From: JAXMHN01 sp964578605
GTDB taxonomy: Bacteria > Verrucomicrobiota > Verrucomicrobiia > Limisphaerales > SIBE01
Reading direction: 5' to 3'
Length of the DNA stretch: 64,000 nucleotides
NCBI GenBank assembly: GCA_964578605.1
Contig: CAZODO010000008.1
Span: 1-64,000, forward strand
Made by a program: the position numbers and the translations under genes
Shown: piece by piece, positions 9,104 to 18,281 of the stretch
Position numbering within the stretch: the stretch's first letter is position 1
How the letters are laid out: each line of letters begins with the position of its first letter
Notes under the pieces: model-generated
Databases searched by the model: none
Told to the model about the DNA's origin: nothing
Seen by the model: only the letters and a program-made list of their open reading frames with translations

Positions 9104-9874
9104 AGGTGCGGGTGTCGCTCTTCTTCATAACGCTATCGCTGCAACCGTGGTCAGTTCGAGCGGAGCCTGAATCACGGCTCAGGCACTTGATCCCGACCTT
9201 TAGTGCAGAGCGGTATTTTCAGTCAATGGCAGGAATTTGCTTTTCTGTGGGGGAACGACGCGGCGGTAACGGCAGGGGCCCTTCAAGGTTTGTGCGGAGC
9301 GTGCCCGCTGCCACGTCTCTGGATGCGGCTGGTGATCGGTGTTTCAACGGGCGCGAGCGGAGTCAGTTGCGGCCGCCCAGGGGGTCCGCCGGGCGGCTTC
9401 TGCGTGGCCGTCGGAAAAAAGTGGAGAGGAAGGGCTGGAAACGCGCTTCGAGCATTTGGAATTCTAATCGTGAGGCCACCCATTTTCACCCGGACAACTG
9501 TACTCAAATGTGTACAGTTCTGCAAACCACGTTGCACCTGCAGTTTGCGAAGCAAAATGTCACGCCTCCATGAACGCCTCCCTAACATCGATAAGAGAAG
9601 ATGAAACTTCTGCACGATCCTGCTCAAATCCGGTTTCGGCGCCGAGTGCTGTGGTAGTACCGGACAGTATTGGTGGCGGTGAGGTCAACAAACACGTGGT
9701 GGGTATTTGAACAGAGCCACAAACGGAGAGATGGTCGCGTTGTTAACGAACGGGTCCGCGGGTCCGGCAGATGCGGTTCCCATGCGATGGCTCGCAATCA
9801 ATGGATATTGGCCCGCGTTTGTTCCGGACGCCCGCCTCCTTGTCTTCCCTAGCTGGCGAAATTGAACGGGCGGT
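9104..9874. other. intergenic region
   Basis: No reading frame here looks genuine. The only distinct element is the palindrome at 9496-9519, annotated separately. Confidence 0.4.
9496..9519. promoter_or_regulatory. operator-like palindrome
   Basis: AACTGTAC and GTACAGTT are perfect 8-bp inverted arms separated by 8 bp. The geometry suits a dimeric helix-turn-helix repressor. No start codon lies close downstream on either strand, so its target is unclear. Confidence 0.35.
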
Positions 9875-10720
9875 TCACTTGCCTAACTTCTTCGGCTTCT
9901 TTGCCAGCCGGATCGGCGGTGGAATCGGGATGGGGGGCGGCTTGGAGCGCGGATCTGGGGGTTGAGGCGAGCCGATTTCGGCGGTGATGTCTCTCGGCTC
10001 CTCTCTTCTGCCCAGCACTTGCACCTGGGAAATCCACTTCTGCGGATCAAAGGTGAGTGCGCCGATCTTGACTTCTGGAAGTGTCAACTCACCGGATTTG
10101 AGAGCCGTTAGCATTTCCGCGGCGTGCCCGATCTTTTCGAGCAGCGGGGAGGGCGCCGGAGTTGGCGTGCCCAGCGTCTCGTACCCGTTCACCAGCCAAT
10201 CCAGCCGTCCTGAATCCAGGTCCAGCAGCAATCCGTGCACCGGAACCTTCGGGCTGATCAGCGCGCTCTGCCGGATGTGATTGGCGCCGGTGATGACGTT
10301 CTGGCGTTCGCTGGCAAAGAGGCCAAAGAATTCCACCAGGTTGTCTGGCAAGCTGGAACGGTCAACGCCCAGCACCCGGAAGCTCTCGATCAACTGGTTG
10401 ACCGAGACCTGCCGGACGCGGCAGTCCGAGTGCCCGATGATGGCGATCTCCCGCCCGCCTTTCACGGCGCAAGCGAGCGCCAGGCTCCGAATCATCCCGC
10501 TCCGGGAATCGAACAGGATATTCCCCGCGTTGCGCAACCAGATGAAGTCTTCTTCGCGGATGCCCAGCACCTCGGGAAGGAGCGGGTTGAGCCGCGGATC
10601 GATGCAGGTGAGCGCGACGATTGGAAGCGACTCGCCAAACTCGTGGGCGCGCACTCCGGCCCGGCTATCGCCGGCGAGGGCGCCGTGGTTGGCGTTCAGA
10701 ATGGCCTCGAACAATCGCAT
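9875..10720 (-). CDS. beta-class carbonic anhydrase
   Basis: The product of 281 residues interconverts CO2 and bicarbonate. The beta-class zinc site is visible as C39 within CIDPR (with the D-R dyad at 41/43) and H97/C100 in GHSDC. The WLRNAGN segment is also family-typical. The last 80 or so residues (ending in a basic, proline-rich tail PPPIPIPPPIRLAKKPKK) extend beyond the enzyme core. There is no signal peptide, so it should be cytoplasmic. It lies 30 bp downstream of the flotillin gene on the same strand and may be co-transcribed with it. Confidence 0.88.
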   Translation of the reverse strand: MRLFEAILNANHGALAGDSRAGVRAHEFGESLPIVALTCIDPRLNPLLPEVLGIREEDFIWLRNAGNILFDSRSGMIRSLALACAVKGGREIAIIGHSDCRVRQVSVNQLIESFRVLGVDRSSLPDNLVEFFGLFASERQNVITGANHIRQSALISPKVPVHGLLLDLDSGRLDWLVNGYETLGTPTPAPSPLLEKIGHAAEMLTALKSGELTLPEVKIGALTFDPQKWISQVQVLGRREEPRDITAEIGSPQPPDPRSKPPPIPIPPPIRLAKKPKKLGK

Positions 10721-10750
10721 GGTCGGGGACCCTGGCGGCGTGATGGATTT

Positions 10751-12274
10751 CTAGTCTTTGGGCGGCTTTTCCGTCTGGGCGGCCTGCAAGGCTGGCACCC
10801 GTTGGAGCAAGTCCTGCAGCTTCAATCCCGTAAGACCTTCGATCACTGGCGGCAACTGGCTGAGAATCTGGGTGACATCGCCGGTCAGTTTGCTGGCTCC
10901 GCCTCCAATCCCGTTCCCGGCATTGACGATAACCATTTTCTCGGTCTTGGAGAGCGGCTCACTGACCTTGCCCGCAAGCTCCGGCAGGATCTGCACGATC
11001 ATCTGGATAACGGCCGCCTCGTTATACTGTTTGAAGGCGTCGGCTTTCTGGCGCATGGCTTCCGCAGTGGCGAGACCCTGGGCTTCGATAATGGTGGCTT
11101 CGGCCAGACCCTTCGCTCTGTTCGCTTCCGCTTCGGCGACGCCCACCGCTTTCATGACATCGGCGTTGGCCAAGCCTTTCGCTTTGGCGGCATTCGCGGC
11201 GCCCGTGGCTTCCATTTCCAACTGGAACTTCGTTGCGTTGGCGATCGTCTCGACGCGGTAGCGCTCGGCGTCGGCGGGCTTTTGCACATTGGCCTCCAGT
11301 TCGCGTTGTTTGCGCTGGATTTCCTGCTGCTGGAGTTCGATCTGCTTTTGCTTTTCGATAATGTTGACCTGGACTTCCTCGGCTTTCACCAACTGCCCGG
11401 TTTTGTACTTCTGCAGGTCGTAAGCCAGGTCGGACTCGGCTTTCCTCTGGTTTACCGCTGCCTGGTATTGGGCCACGTTCATTTGGTAGTCCCGCTGCGC
11501 CTCGGCAATCTTGCTGTCGGCCGCGAACTTGGCTTCCTGCCCACTCTGCTGCGCCTGGGACGACCGAATCATCGCGTCGCGATCCGCTTCGGCCTGGGCG
11601 ATGACGGCGTCGCGTTTGACCTGGGCGATGCGGGGTTTGCCAAGCGCTTCGAGGTAGCCTTGGCTGTCGCGGATGTCGCGGATGGTAAAGCTGACAATCT
11701 GCAGGCCCATGTTGGCCATATCGCCAGCGGCCACTTCCTGGACTTTTGCGGCAAAGGCGTCGCGGTTCTGGTAAATCTCCTCGACCGTCAGCGTGCCAAG
11801 GATGGCGCGCAAATGGCCTTCCATCGTTTGCATGGCGATATTCTTGATCTCCTCGGTCCCTTTGCTCAGGAACTGCTCCGCCGAGGTGGCGATGGAGATG
11901 TCGTCACCCTTCACTTTGATCTGGGCCACGCCGTCGACCTTCACGGGAACGCCTTTGCTCGTGTAAACCTCCGGCGTCTGCACGTCGATGGTCAGCAATT
12001 CCAACGATAGGATGTCCACCTTCTCAAACACCGGCCAGACGAAGACACCGCCGCCCTTGGTCACGCGAAACCCGACTTCCCGTACTGTGCCGTCGGGGTC
12101 AATGACCCGCCGCTTGCGCCCGGAGATGACCAGCACTTCGTTCGGGCCCGCCTTGGTGTAGCGGCTGGCATAGATCATCGCGAAGCTGAAGAAGACCGCG
12201 AGGATCGCGCCGACGCCAACAATGATTCGCATCCAGGGAAGACCGCCGTCGAGTTGGGCAAACAAGGGTATCAT
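10751..12274 (-). CDS. flotillin-like SPFH/band 7 membrane scaffold protein
   Basis: The protein has 507 residues. One N-terminal membrane segment (about 17-36) is followed by an SPFH/band 7 domain (PNEVLVISGRKRRV, GGGVFVWPVFEKVD, TIDVQTPEVYTSKGVPV, LRAILGTLTVEEIYQNRD) and a long alanine/glutamate-rich coiled coil (about 225-420) with the flotillin repeats of EAEANRAKGLAEA type. Flotillins organise lipid microdomains. The upstream NfeD-like gene 27 bp away is its usual partner. The carbonic anhydrase gene follows in the same direction. Confidence 0.9.
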   Translation of the reverse strand: MIPLFAQLDGGLPWMRIIVGVGAILAVFFSFAMIYASRYTKAGPNEVLVISGRKRRVIDPDGTVREVGFRVTKGGGVFVWPVFEKVDILSLELLTIDVQTPEVYTSKGVPVKVDGVAQIKVKGDDISIATSAEQFLSKGTEEIKNIAMQTMEGHLRAILGTLTVEEIYQNRDAFAAKVQEVAAGDMANMGLQIVSFTIRDIRDSQGYLEALGKPRIAQVKRDAVIAQAEADRDAMIRSSQAQQSGQEAKFAADSKIAEAQRDYQMNVAQYQAAVNQRKAESDLAYDLQKYKTGQLVKAEEVQVNIIEKQKQIELQQQEIQRKQRELEANVQKPADAERYRVETIANATKFQLEMEATGAANAAKAKGLANADVMKAVGVAEAEANRAKGLAEATIIEAQGLATAEAMRQKADAFKQYNEAAVIQMIVQILPELAGKVSEPLSKTEKMVIVNAGNGIGGGASKLTGDVTQILSQLPPVIEGLTGLKLQDLLQRVPALQAAQTEKPPKD

Positions 12275-12301
12275 AGAACAATGGGGTGATTCAGGTTTTA
12301 A

Positions 12302-12856
12302 CTAGACTGCATCGACGTAATACTGGGTGCCAATGATCCGGGTGATCCGCACGGCCTGACCGGACGCCAGCGCGTTGCCTTTTTCAGACCGCGCCGGCGC
12401 GGTGTAGCGCGTGTTGGCCCGGACGTAAGCGATCTCGCCGACCCCCTTTTCCGGGATCGGCGTGATGATCGACGCCATCTGGCCGACGAGCGTAGCCACC
12501 TGACATTCGCTCGAGCTTTGCGTCTTGCGGAAAGCCGATTCGAAGATCATGAACGCCACCGCCGCGATCACGAACCCGCCAATGGCCGCCAGAGGCGCGC
12601 TGACCCACGGGCTGCTTGTCAGCTTGATGCTGGAGAAGATGAACCCCAGCGCTCCGAATGCCGTGGTGAAGCAGGCAATGAACGTCGGGCTAAACGGTGA
12701 AATCCCAGGCAAACCACTATGATCGAACCCCGCCTCGGCGTGCCCACCGGTCCCCAAATCGGAGTCGTGGCCTCCGAAGAAGTGGCCGGCGATCGCGCTG
12801 CAAATGGCGAATCCGAGGCCGACAACAAGACAGATGGCGTAGATGAGGACATCCAT
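12302..12856 (-). CDS. NfeD-like membrane protein, flotillin partner
   Basis: With the start at MDVLIYAICL the product has 184 residues. It shows an N-terminal hydrophobic helix (about 2-24), two more membrane helices around residues 55-100 (FIACFTTAFGALGFIF and LAAIGGFVIAAVAFMIF), and a C-terminal OB-fold-like NfeD region (VATLVGQMASIITP, GEIAYVRANTRYTA, GQAVRITRIIGTQYYV). An upstream in-frame ATG at 12910 would add 18 residues, but the chosen start puts the hydrophobic helix at the N-terminus. NfeD/YuaF proteins pair with flotillins, as here. Confidence 0.82.
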   Translation of the reverse strand: MDVLIYAICLVVGLGFAICSAIAGHFFGGHDSDLGTGGHAEAGFDHSGLPGISPFSPTFIACFTTAFGALGFIFSSIKLTSSPWVSAPLAAIGGFVIAAVAFMIFESAFRKTQSSSECQVATLVGQMASIITPIPEKGVGEIAYVRANTRYTAPARSEKGNALASGQAVRITRIIGTQYYVDAV

Positions 12857-13153
12857 AGTGCTCGCTGTGTGTTCGACTCCGAGTAAAGGAGCAATCCCTG
12901 TTCCAAGCAAGGCGGAAAGCAGACCGCCGCTGCCCGATCACTGTTTCGACCGCTCGCCTCCAGGTTCCCACTGCGAAGCCGCGCACTCGGCACCCCATTG
13001 GTAGCGCATGGCACTCTTGAAAGCTTCTATAAAGCTCCAGCGGTTTTGTAGCGCGCTCCGCTGAGTTGTGTTGCCCTCGTCGTAACCTCGCCACTTGTGA
13101 TCCGGCCCCGATTCACGCTTGCGTCTGGGCCAATTCCAAATCAGCTTTCTGAC

Positions 13154-13648
13154 ATGCAATCCCATGAGGTCCTTCGGGAAGTGCTAGCCAAGTGCAACGC
13201 AAAGCAGATCGCGGCCGAGATGGGCCTGTCGCTCTCCCTGATTTACAAGTGGGCTGAGCCCCAGGAGCAATACGGCAGCGGGACAGCCAACCCCCTCGAC
13301 CGGATCGAGGCGCTCATCCGGTGCTCCGATGACATGCGGATTGTGCAATGGATCTGCCAGCAGGCCGGCGGTTTCTTCATCAAGAACCCGAAAGCCAACT
13401 GGCCGCACCCGGATTTCCTTGTTCCAGCCACCAACCAGATCGTGCAGGAATTCGCCGATCTTCTCGCGGTGATCGCCGCCGCTGCTGCAGACAATACGGT
13501 TTCCAAGCAGGAATCGAAATCCATCCGCGCGCGTTGGGAGGAATTAAAAACGGTCACCGAAGGATTCGTCCGCTGCTGCGAGGAAGGCAATTTCTCTCCG
13601 ATGCGGCCGGAACCGCCTGCCCACGCCGGGCAATCGCCCCGCAGTTGA
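13154..13648 (+). CDS. helix-turn-helix protein, phage CII-like regulator
   Basis: From ATG at 13154 the protein has 164 residues. Residues about 6-33 (VLREVLAKCNAKQIAAEMGLSL then SLIYKWAE) form a clear helix-turn-helix. The rest is mostly alpha-helical, with a conserved WICQQAGGFFIKNP segment. It resembles the phage regulatory CII-type proteins found widely in Verrucomicrobiota and Planctomycetota chromosomes. An in-frame start at 13097 would add 19 non-conserved residues. The target genes are unknown; it stands between the divergent flotillin operon and the PHP gene. Confidence 0.7.
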   Translation: MQSHEVLREVLAKCNAKQIAAEMGLSLSLIYKWAEPQEQYGSGTANPLDRIEALIRCSDDMRIVQWICQQAGGFFIKNPKANWPHPDFLVPATNQIVQEFADLLAVIAAAAADNTVSKQESKSIRARWEELKTVTEGFVRCCEEGNFSPMRPEPPAHAGQSPRS

Positions 13649-13755
13649 ACGGCCCTCGCCGCCGCCTGTCCGCAAAAAAGCTCACTCCGCCCGCTTTCTC
13701 GCTTGCACAGCACAAGCGGCCTTGGCCAACTTGCCTTCACGAAAGGAAACCGAAC

Positions 13756-15177
13756 ATGACAAAGCCTCTGCCAACTCTTGGAGCGCTCCTTCTGGGCGCA
13801 ACGTTCAGCACGGTCGCTAGCCAGCTCTTCTGTCCCCAATTGCCCAGCGGCGCCCAAGTGCGCACGGAAAACCGGTATTTCGATGTCCTTCCGCGCATCG
13901 TGCCGGCCAACCAGGAATCGGTGGTGGAGCTCGTGCCGATCCACGAGCATGTCCAATTCAAGACGAACGCCACCTATGAATTGACCTATGCGCCCATGAT
14001 TTCCCTCCCGCAACTGGGCGGTCCGGCACCAGGCAAGAAATGGACCGTCACCCCGGAAAACGGCCGGCTTCGCATCTCCCTTTTCTTCGAGGGAGAACAG
14101 GAACACGCCCTGGTGCTCGAAGCGACGGTGGCTGGGAAGAAGAGCACCGTCGGGCAGTTCCGGGTCTACTCCTTGGAAAAGGACCTTTACCGGCTGCGGC
14201 CGTATAAGGGTGACTTCCACCTGCACAGCCATTACTCCGACGGGGTGGAATCGCCGGCTTACGTCGCGGGCGCCTGCCGTCGGGCGGGGCTTCATTTCAT
14301 GGCTCTCACCGACCACCGATTTCACGCCTCATCCCTCAAAGCCAAGGAAGCGTTTGCCAAACTGCCTGTGGACCTGCGTATTTACCCTGGAGAAGAAGTG
14401 CATTCGCCGGACAATCCGGTTCATATCATCAGCTTCGGCGCCAAGAGCGGCGTGACGGAACTGTACCGCGATGATCCCGCTCCCTATCGCAACGAGGTCA
14501 CCGCGCTGGCCGCTTCCCTTCCGCCAACCCCTCCGGCGGTCAACCGTTTCCGCTTCGCCGCCTGCAAATGGGTCGCGGACCACATTCGTGAACGGGGCGG
14601 TTTAGCCATGTTCTGCCATCCCTACTGGGTCACGGGCAATCGGCATAACGTTGACGAAGGGTTGCTGGACTATCTTTTCGAATCAGAGATCTTCGACGCC
14701 TTTGAGCTGATCAGCGGGGACGACCGTGAAGGCATGCTGCAGACGGATATCAACGGGCTCCAGGTCGCGCGGTACACAGAGGAACGTGCCAAAGGCAGGC
14801 GGGTCGCCGTTTGCGGCATTAGTGACTGCCATAGCATCGAGCGAAGCGACAACTTCGGGCGTTATTACACCGTTTGCTTTGCGCCTTCGGCCGATCTGCA
14901 AGACCTGATCGCCTCGATCAAAGACCTGCGATCCGTGGCCGTTGAAGCCCCTGGAGGCGAAGTCCCCCGGGCCTACGGACCTTTCCGCCTGGTGCGTTAT
15001 ACGCACTTCCTGCTGCGCGAGATCTTCCCGCAAAACGACGAGCTTTGTTTCGATGAAGGCCGCCTGATGATTCAGCATGCGTCCGGGGACACTTCCGCAG
15101 CGAGGAAGCTCGCGCAACTGCAAGGGCAGACAGCCGCCTTCTACGCCCGGTGCTGGACACCGGTGACCGGGAAGTAG
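13756..15177 (+). CDS. exported PHP-domain metal-dependent hydrolase
   Basis: The start at 13756 follows a good ribosome-binding site (GAAAGGAAA). The 473-residue product has a weak signal sequence (LLLGATFSTVASQ), a beta-sandwich-like region to about residue 145, and a PHP domain with metal ligands in GDFHLHSHYSDG (152-163), ALTDHR, YPGEEVHS, FCHPYW and CGISDCHS. PHP domains hydrolyse phosphoesters with two or three metal ions. Fused N-terminal beta domains are common in secreted verrucomicrobial PHP proteins. The substrate cannot be predicted. Confidence 0.82.
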   Translation: MTKPLPTLGALLLGATFSTVASQLFCPQLPSGAQVRTENRYFDVLPRIVPANQESVVELVPIHEHVQFKTNATYELTYAPMISLPQLGGPAPGKKWTVTPENGRLRISLFFEGEQEHALVLEATVAGKKSTVGQFRVYSLEKDLYRLRPYKGDFHLHSHYSDGVESPAYVAGACRRAGLHFMALTDHRFHASSLKAKEAFAKLPVDLRIYPGEEVHSPDNPVHIISFGAKSGVTELYRDDPAPYRNEVTALAASLPPTPPAVNRFRFAACKWVADHIRERGGLAMFCHPYWVTGNRHNVDEGLLDYLFESEIFDAFELISGDDREGMLQTDINGLQVARYTEERAKGRRVAVCGISDCHSIERSDNFGRYYTVCFAPSADLQDLIASIKDLRSVAVEAPGGEVPRAYGPFRLVRYTHFLLREIFPQNDELCFDEGRLMIQHASGDTSAARKLAQLQGQTAAFYARCWTPVTGK

Positions 15178-15208
15178 GTTAAACGAGCGCTCCGGTCAGG
15201 AATTCGCG

Positions 15209-16273
15209 TTACCGGGCAGCAGGGCGGAACCCGGCGGTGCCGCCTGACCGCTGCAAACCGCTCATTCTGCTTGGCGCCGAGACCGCCGCAGTCGCGGATG
15301 GCACGCGAGCCGGCATCGCAGCAGGCCCAGCTAATTGCCGGGTCGGTACAGCGCCAGACCATGGGGTTTGGCGCTGGGCGAAACCGTTGTTTGCGCCCCA
15401 GTTTGGCCCAACGATAAGCCGGTTTGGGTAAGCGCCCGACCCATTGCCCTGGCTGGGCGCAACGCCGCGGTCCGCGCCCCAATTCGGGCCGGTGATAAGC
15501 CGGTTTGGGTAGGCATCGGGCCACTGAGGCTGGCTCGAATGCGGCGGCTTCGAAGGAGGGACTCCTGCCATGTGACGATGATGCTTTACCGGAACCGGAT
15601 AGTGCCAAACAGGGGAATACGCCCAAGACGAGCTCCAGAACCAATTGGGATGGTTGTTCGCGTACCAGTACCAGTAGTTATACCAATACGGCGCCGCCTG
15701 CCCGGTCGCAGCCGAATACGGGGTCTGCGCCCCTGAATCGGGACCCGGCTCAGTTTGAGAGGCGTTTGGTGGCTGGGCAGCCGGTGCGGCGGTCTTCGAA
15801 CCAGGGGCACTCCGGGCGTGCGCCAGCCTCCGGGCGCGCAATTCCTGATTCCGGCCGAGCATCGCCACGATTACCTCCCTTGGCACACCACGTTTGTTCA
15901 ATGCGATGATGTGATCCGCGGGCAGGTAAAAGGGAATCACACAGCCTTGAATGAAGCTCTTGACGATCTCCTCGCCCACACCCGATTCCGTGAGCCGCAC
16001 GACCTCAGCAACCGGGGGTGTGAACTTCGGCGCCGGGGTCTCTGGATCTCCCTCAGCCACGGCAGGTGCCGGCTGCTGATCTGCGATCGCCGGGCTCGTT
16101 TTCGCGGCATCCGCGCTGGGCGTCTCGGGCTCCGGGGCCGGCGCAGGCGCCACCGTTTCCTCGGGGGCTTGCGGAGGGTCCGGCTCCGCGGTGAGATAGA
16201 CACCGAAGCAGGTTGCTCCGATCGCGCTGCAAACGGCGATCGTGGACCACGCCTTTCGCGTCAAGGCATTCAT
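15209..16273 (-). CDS. proline-rich membrane-anchored protein with YPNRLI repeats
   Basis: The start MNALTRKAWS follows AGAGGTG. A single N-terminal membrane segment (about 8-25) leads into a Pro/Ala linker, then a compact helical motif (VVRLTESGVGEEIVKSFIQ, PADHIIALNKRGVPREVI) that recurs in verrucomicrobial proteins, then a Tyr/Trp-rich stretch (YWYNYWYWYANN). The C-terminus carries three degenerate repeats of about 30 residues: YPNRLITGPNWGA, YPNRLIVGPNWGA and VPTRQLAGPA. No enzyme motif is seen. It is most likely an envelope-associated structural protein of unknown function. Confidence 0.65.
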   Translation of the reverse strand: MNALTRKAWSTIAVCSAIGATCFGVYLTAEPDPPQAPEETVAPAPAPEPETPSADAAKTSPAIADQQPAPAVAEGDPETPAPKFTPPVAEVVRLTESGVGEEIVKSFIQGCVIPFYLPADHIIALNKRGVPREVIVAMLGRNQELRARRLAHARSAPGSKTAAPAAQPPNASQTEPGPDSGAQTPYSAATGQAAPYWYNYWYWYANNHPNWFWSSSWAYSPVWHYPVPVKHHRHMAGVPPSKPPHSSQPQWPDAYPNRLITGPNWGADRGVAPSQGNGSGAYPNRLIVGPNWGANNGFAQRQTPWSGAVPTRQLAGPAAMPARVPSATAAVSAPSRMSGLQRSGGTAGFRPAAR

Positions 16274-16598
16274 TTTTGCACCTCTTATAAGAACGATGCG
16301 CTCTGCAGGCGCGTTTGCAAGGGTTTTTGGGCACCGCTTCGTTCCGGCCCTTTCCCGCATCCGCGCCGAAGGCGCAAGACTTGTCTGGGTTGACGAGTCT
16401 GGCCGGCGAATTCAGTCGTCCCCTGCGTGACTTAAGCCGTTGATCACCAATCAACCTGGCGTTAAAACGGGCTCTTGTCGCGCGTCCCTGGCGGGGCCAA
16501 TGACTCACCGCGATTTGATCACCGCCCCTGTTTCGGAACTCGGGCTTCTTTCGGCGCCTTCGGGCTTCGGTTTTCGGACTTCACCTTGCCTCACCTTC
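16274..16598. other. intergenic region with a TTCGG-rich patch
   Basis: No gene is seen. About 16537-16585 is rich in TTCGGGCTTCTTTCGG-like and TTCGGTTTTCGGACTTC words. These resemble the terminal repeats of the inserted element at 26.5-27.3 kb, so this may be a solo repeat end. Confidence 0.4.
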
Positions 16599-18281
16599 TC
16601 AAGCCGCGCCCTGCTTCTTGCGCACTTCTTCTTTGATACGCTGCACGTGCCCGCGGCCAAGGCCTTTGACCTCGCAGCCGAGTTCGAAATAGCGCCGGAT
16701 CTTTTCATCGGAAAGAATCCCGTAGCAATCGATCACCGCGAGTGGTCCGCCTGCCCAGCGGACCACTTCCTCAGGATCAAGCTTGAGATAAGGCGTGTGC
16801 GGAACCGCTAGAATGACGGCCTCGACGCCGCGCAGGGCGGCCGGCAGGTCCTTTTGCACGCGCGTGTTGACCAGTTCCGCCTGGTTGCGGAAGAAGCGTT
16901 CCCAGGAAAGGCCCTTAACGGGGTAATCGTCCTGGTTTTCCAGTTCATACCAGTGGTCGACGTAAGGGTCGTGCACCCGGATCTCGGCACCCATCTCGGT
17001 CAGCTTTCGCGCCACGATTTCGCTGCCGCTATACCGGGTGTCGCCGACGTCCTGCCGGTAACTGGCGCCGCAGATCAGAATGGAGGCATGCGCGATGTAC
17101 CGGCCCATGTTGCGGAGGGCGTCGCGGGTAAGCTCGGCCACGTGCAGACCGCGCGTGTCATTCACGTCGATGGCCGTGGGCGTGATCTTGAACACGGCGT
17201 CGCCATCTTCAAACCCCAGGATATGTCGATAAGCCCAATACCCCAACCCGCCATCTTTCGGCAGGCAATAACCGCCAATGCCCGGCCCGGGGAAGATGAT
17301 ATTGTTATGCGTCGGGCGCCGTTTGATCGCGTTGATCACCTGGATCAGGTCCACCCCGTTCCGCTCCGCGAACAAGCTCCATTCGTTCAAAAACGCCAGG
17401 ATCGTCGCCCGGTAGGAATTCTCCACGATCTTGGTCGTTTCGGATTCGATCGGCCGGTTCATGACCGTCAGCGGGAATTTCTCGGTGTTCAGGACTTCGC
17501 GCAGGAACTTTTCCACCCTGGCCCGGGCTTCTTGGTTGCACCCGGCGCAAACGCGCCAGAAATCGCGGATGCTCGAGACATATTCCTTGCCGGGCATGAC
17601 GCGTTCGAAGCTGTGCGCGAGAAGCGGCTCGCCTTTGAGGCCGCGTTTGGCAAAGGCCTTCTTGAGGATGGGCCAGGCGACAAACTCCGTCGTCCCGGGC
17701 GCGACGGTTGTCTCGATCAACACCAGGCAGGAGGGTTGGATATGTTCGCCGATGGTGCGGAGGGTGGCTTCAAGAGCCGCCATGTCCGCTTCGCCCGACC
17801 GCATGTTGCCAAGGTCGCGCTTAGTGAAGTCGCACTGGACATCGACAACCACGCAATCCGCCAGGGCGAGGCAGCCGCTGTGATAGGTCGCGGTCAGCGT
17901 TTGGTTTTCGAGCACCGTCCGCCGAATCAAGATATCGACCTCCGGGTCTTCAGCTTTAACCGGGGATTCGCCGCGGTTAAGCAGGGGGGTTTTCCAATAG
18001 CTGCGCGTGCTCGGGCGCTGGCAGCCAATGACCAGTTTGGAATGCTGGCCGGCTTTGTCGCGCGCGTCCGCGACGATGGCCGCCATGACGGCGCCCACAA
18101 ATCCCAGCCCCATCACGACCACCACTTCCTTGCCTTCGGCCCGCGCTCTTTTCGCCAGGCCCTGGAGCCGGGCGAGTTCGACGGGATATTCGTCGCGACT
18201 GGGCAGGGGGAAGGCCTCGCCAGCCGGGCTGACAGAAGAGACAGGAGCGTCACTGGGGTGCAATTGCTGGTGCGAGTCCAT
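16599..18281 (-). CDS. nucleotide-sugar dehydrogenase (UDP-glucose/UDP-ManNAc dehydrogenase family)
   Basis: The product of 560 residues oxidises a nucleotide sugar at C6 to the uronic acid. It has a 50-residue N-terminal extension, an NAD-binding fold with GLGFVG (58-63), the conserved ETTVAPGTTE segment, the helix lysine in SETTKIVENSYRA, and the catalytic cysteine in GPGIGGYCLPKD. The C-terminal UDP-binding domain begins at about residue 400 (SILICGASYRQDVGDTRYSG). The sequence fits the WecC/UDP-HexNAc group better than UDP-glucose dehydrogenase. It is probably for capsule or exopolysaccharide synthesis, although the other sugar genes here are more than 13 kb away. Confidence 0.85.
   Translation of the reverse strand: MDSHQQLHPSDAPVSSVSPAGEAFPLPSRDEYPVELARLQGLAKRARAEGKEVVVVMGLGFVGAVMAAIVADARDKAGQHSKLVIGCQRPSTRSYWKTPLLNRGESPVKAEDPEVDILIRRTVLENQTLTATYHSGCLALADCVVVDVQCDFTKRDLGNMRSGEADMAALEATLRTIGEHIQPSCLVLIETTVAPGTTEFVAWPILKKAFAKRGLKGEPLLAHSFERVMPGKEYVSSIRDFWRVCAGCNQEARARVEKFLREVLNTEKFPLTVMNRPIESETTKIVENSYRATILAFLNEWSLFAERNGVDLIQVINAIKRRPTHNNIIFPGPGIGGYCLPKDGGLGYWAYRHILGFEDGDAVFKITPTAIDVNDTRGLHVAELTRDALRNMGRYIAHASILICGASYRQDVGDTRYSGSEIVARKLTEMGAEIRVHDPYVDHWYELENQDDYPVKGLSWERFFRNQAELVNTRVQKDLPAALRGVEAVILAVPHTPYLKLDPEEVVRWAGGPLAVIDCYGILSDEKIRRYFELGCEVKGLGRGHVQRIKEEVRKKQGAA

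Noticed and set aside
9106..9710. Short plus-strand frames after the dimethylformamidase-like gene
   Set aside because: Basic, low-complexity translations in several overlapping phases without ribosome-binding sites.
10235..12010. Long open frame (591 codons) on the plus strand opposite flotillin and carbonic anhydrase
   Set aside because: It mirrors the coiled-coil repeats of the flotillin gene, has no domain features, and the minus-strand frames are clear families.
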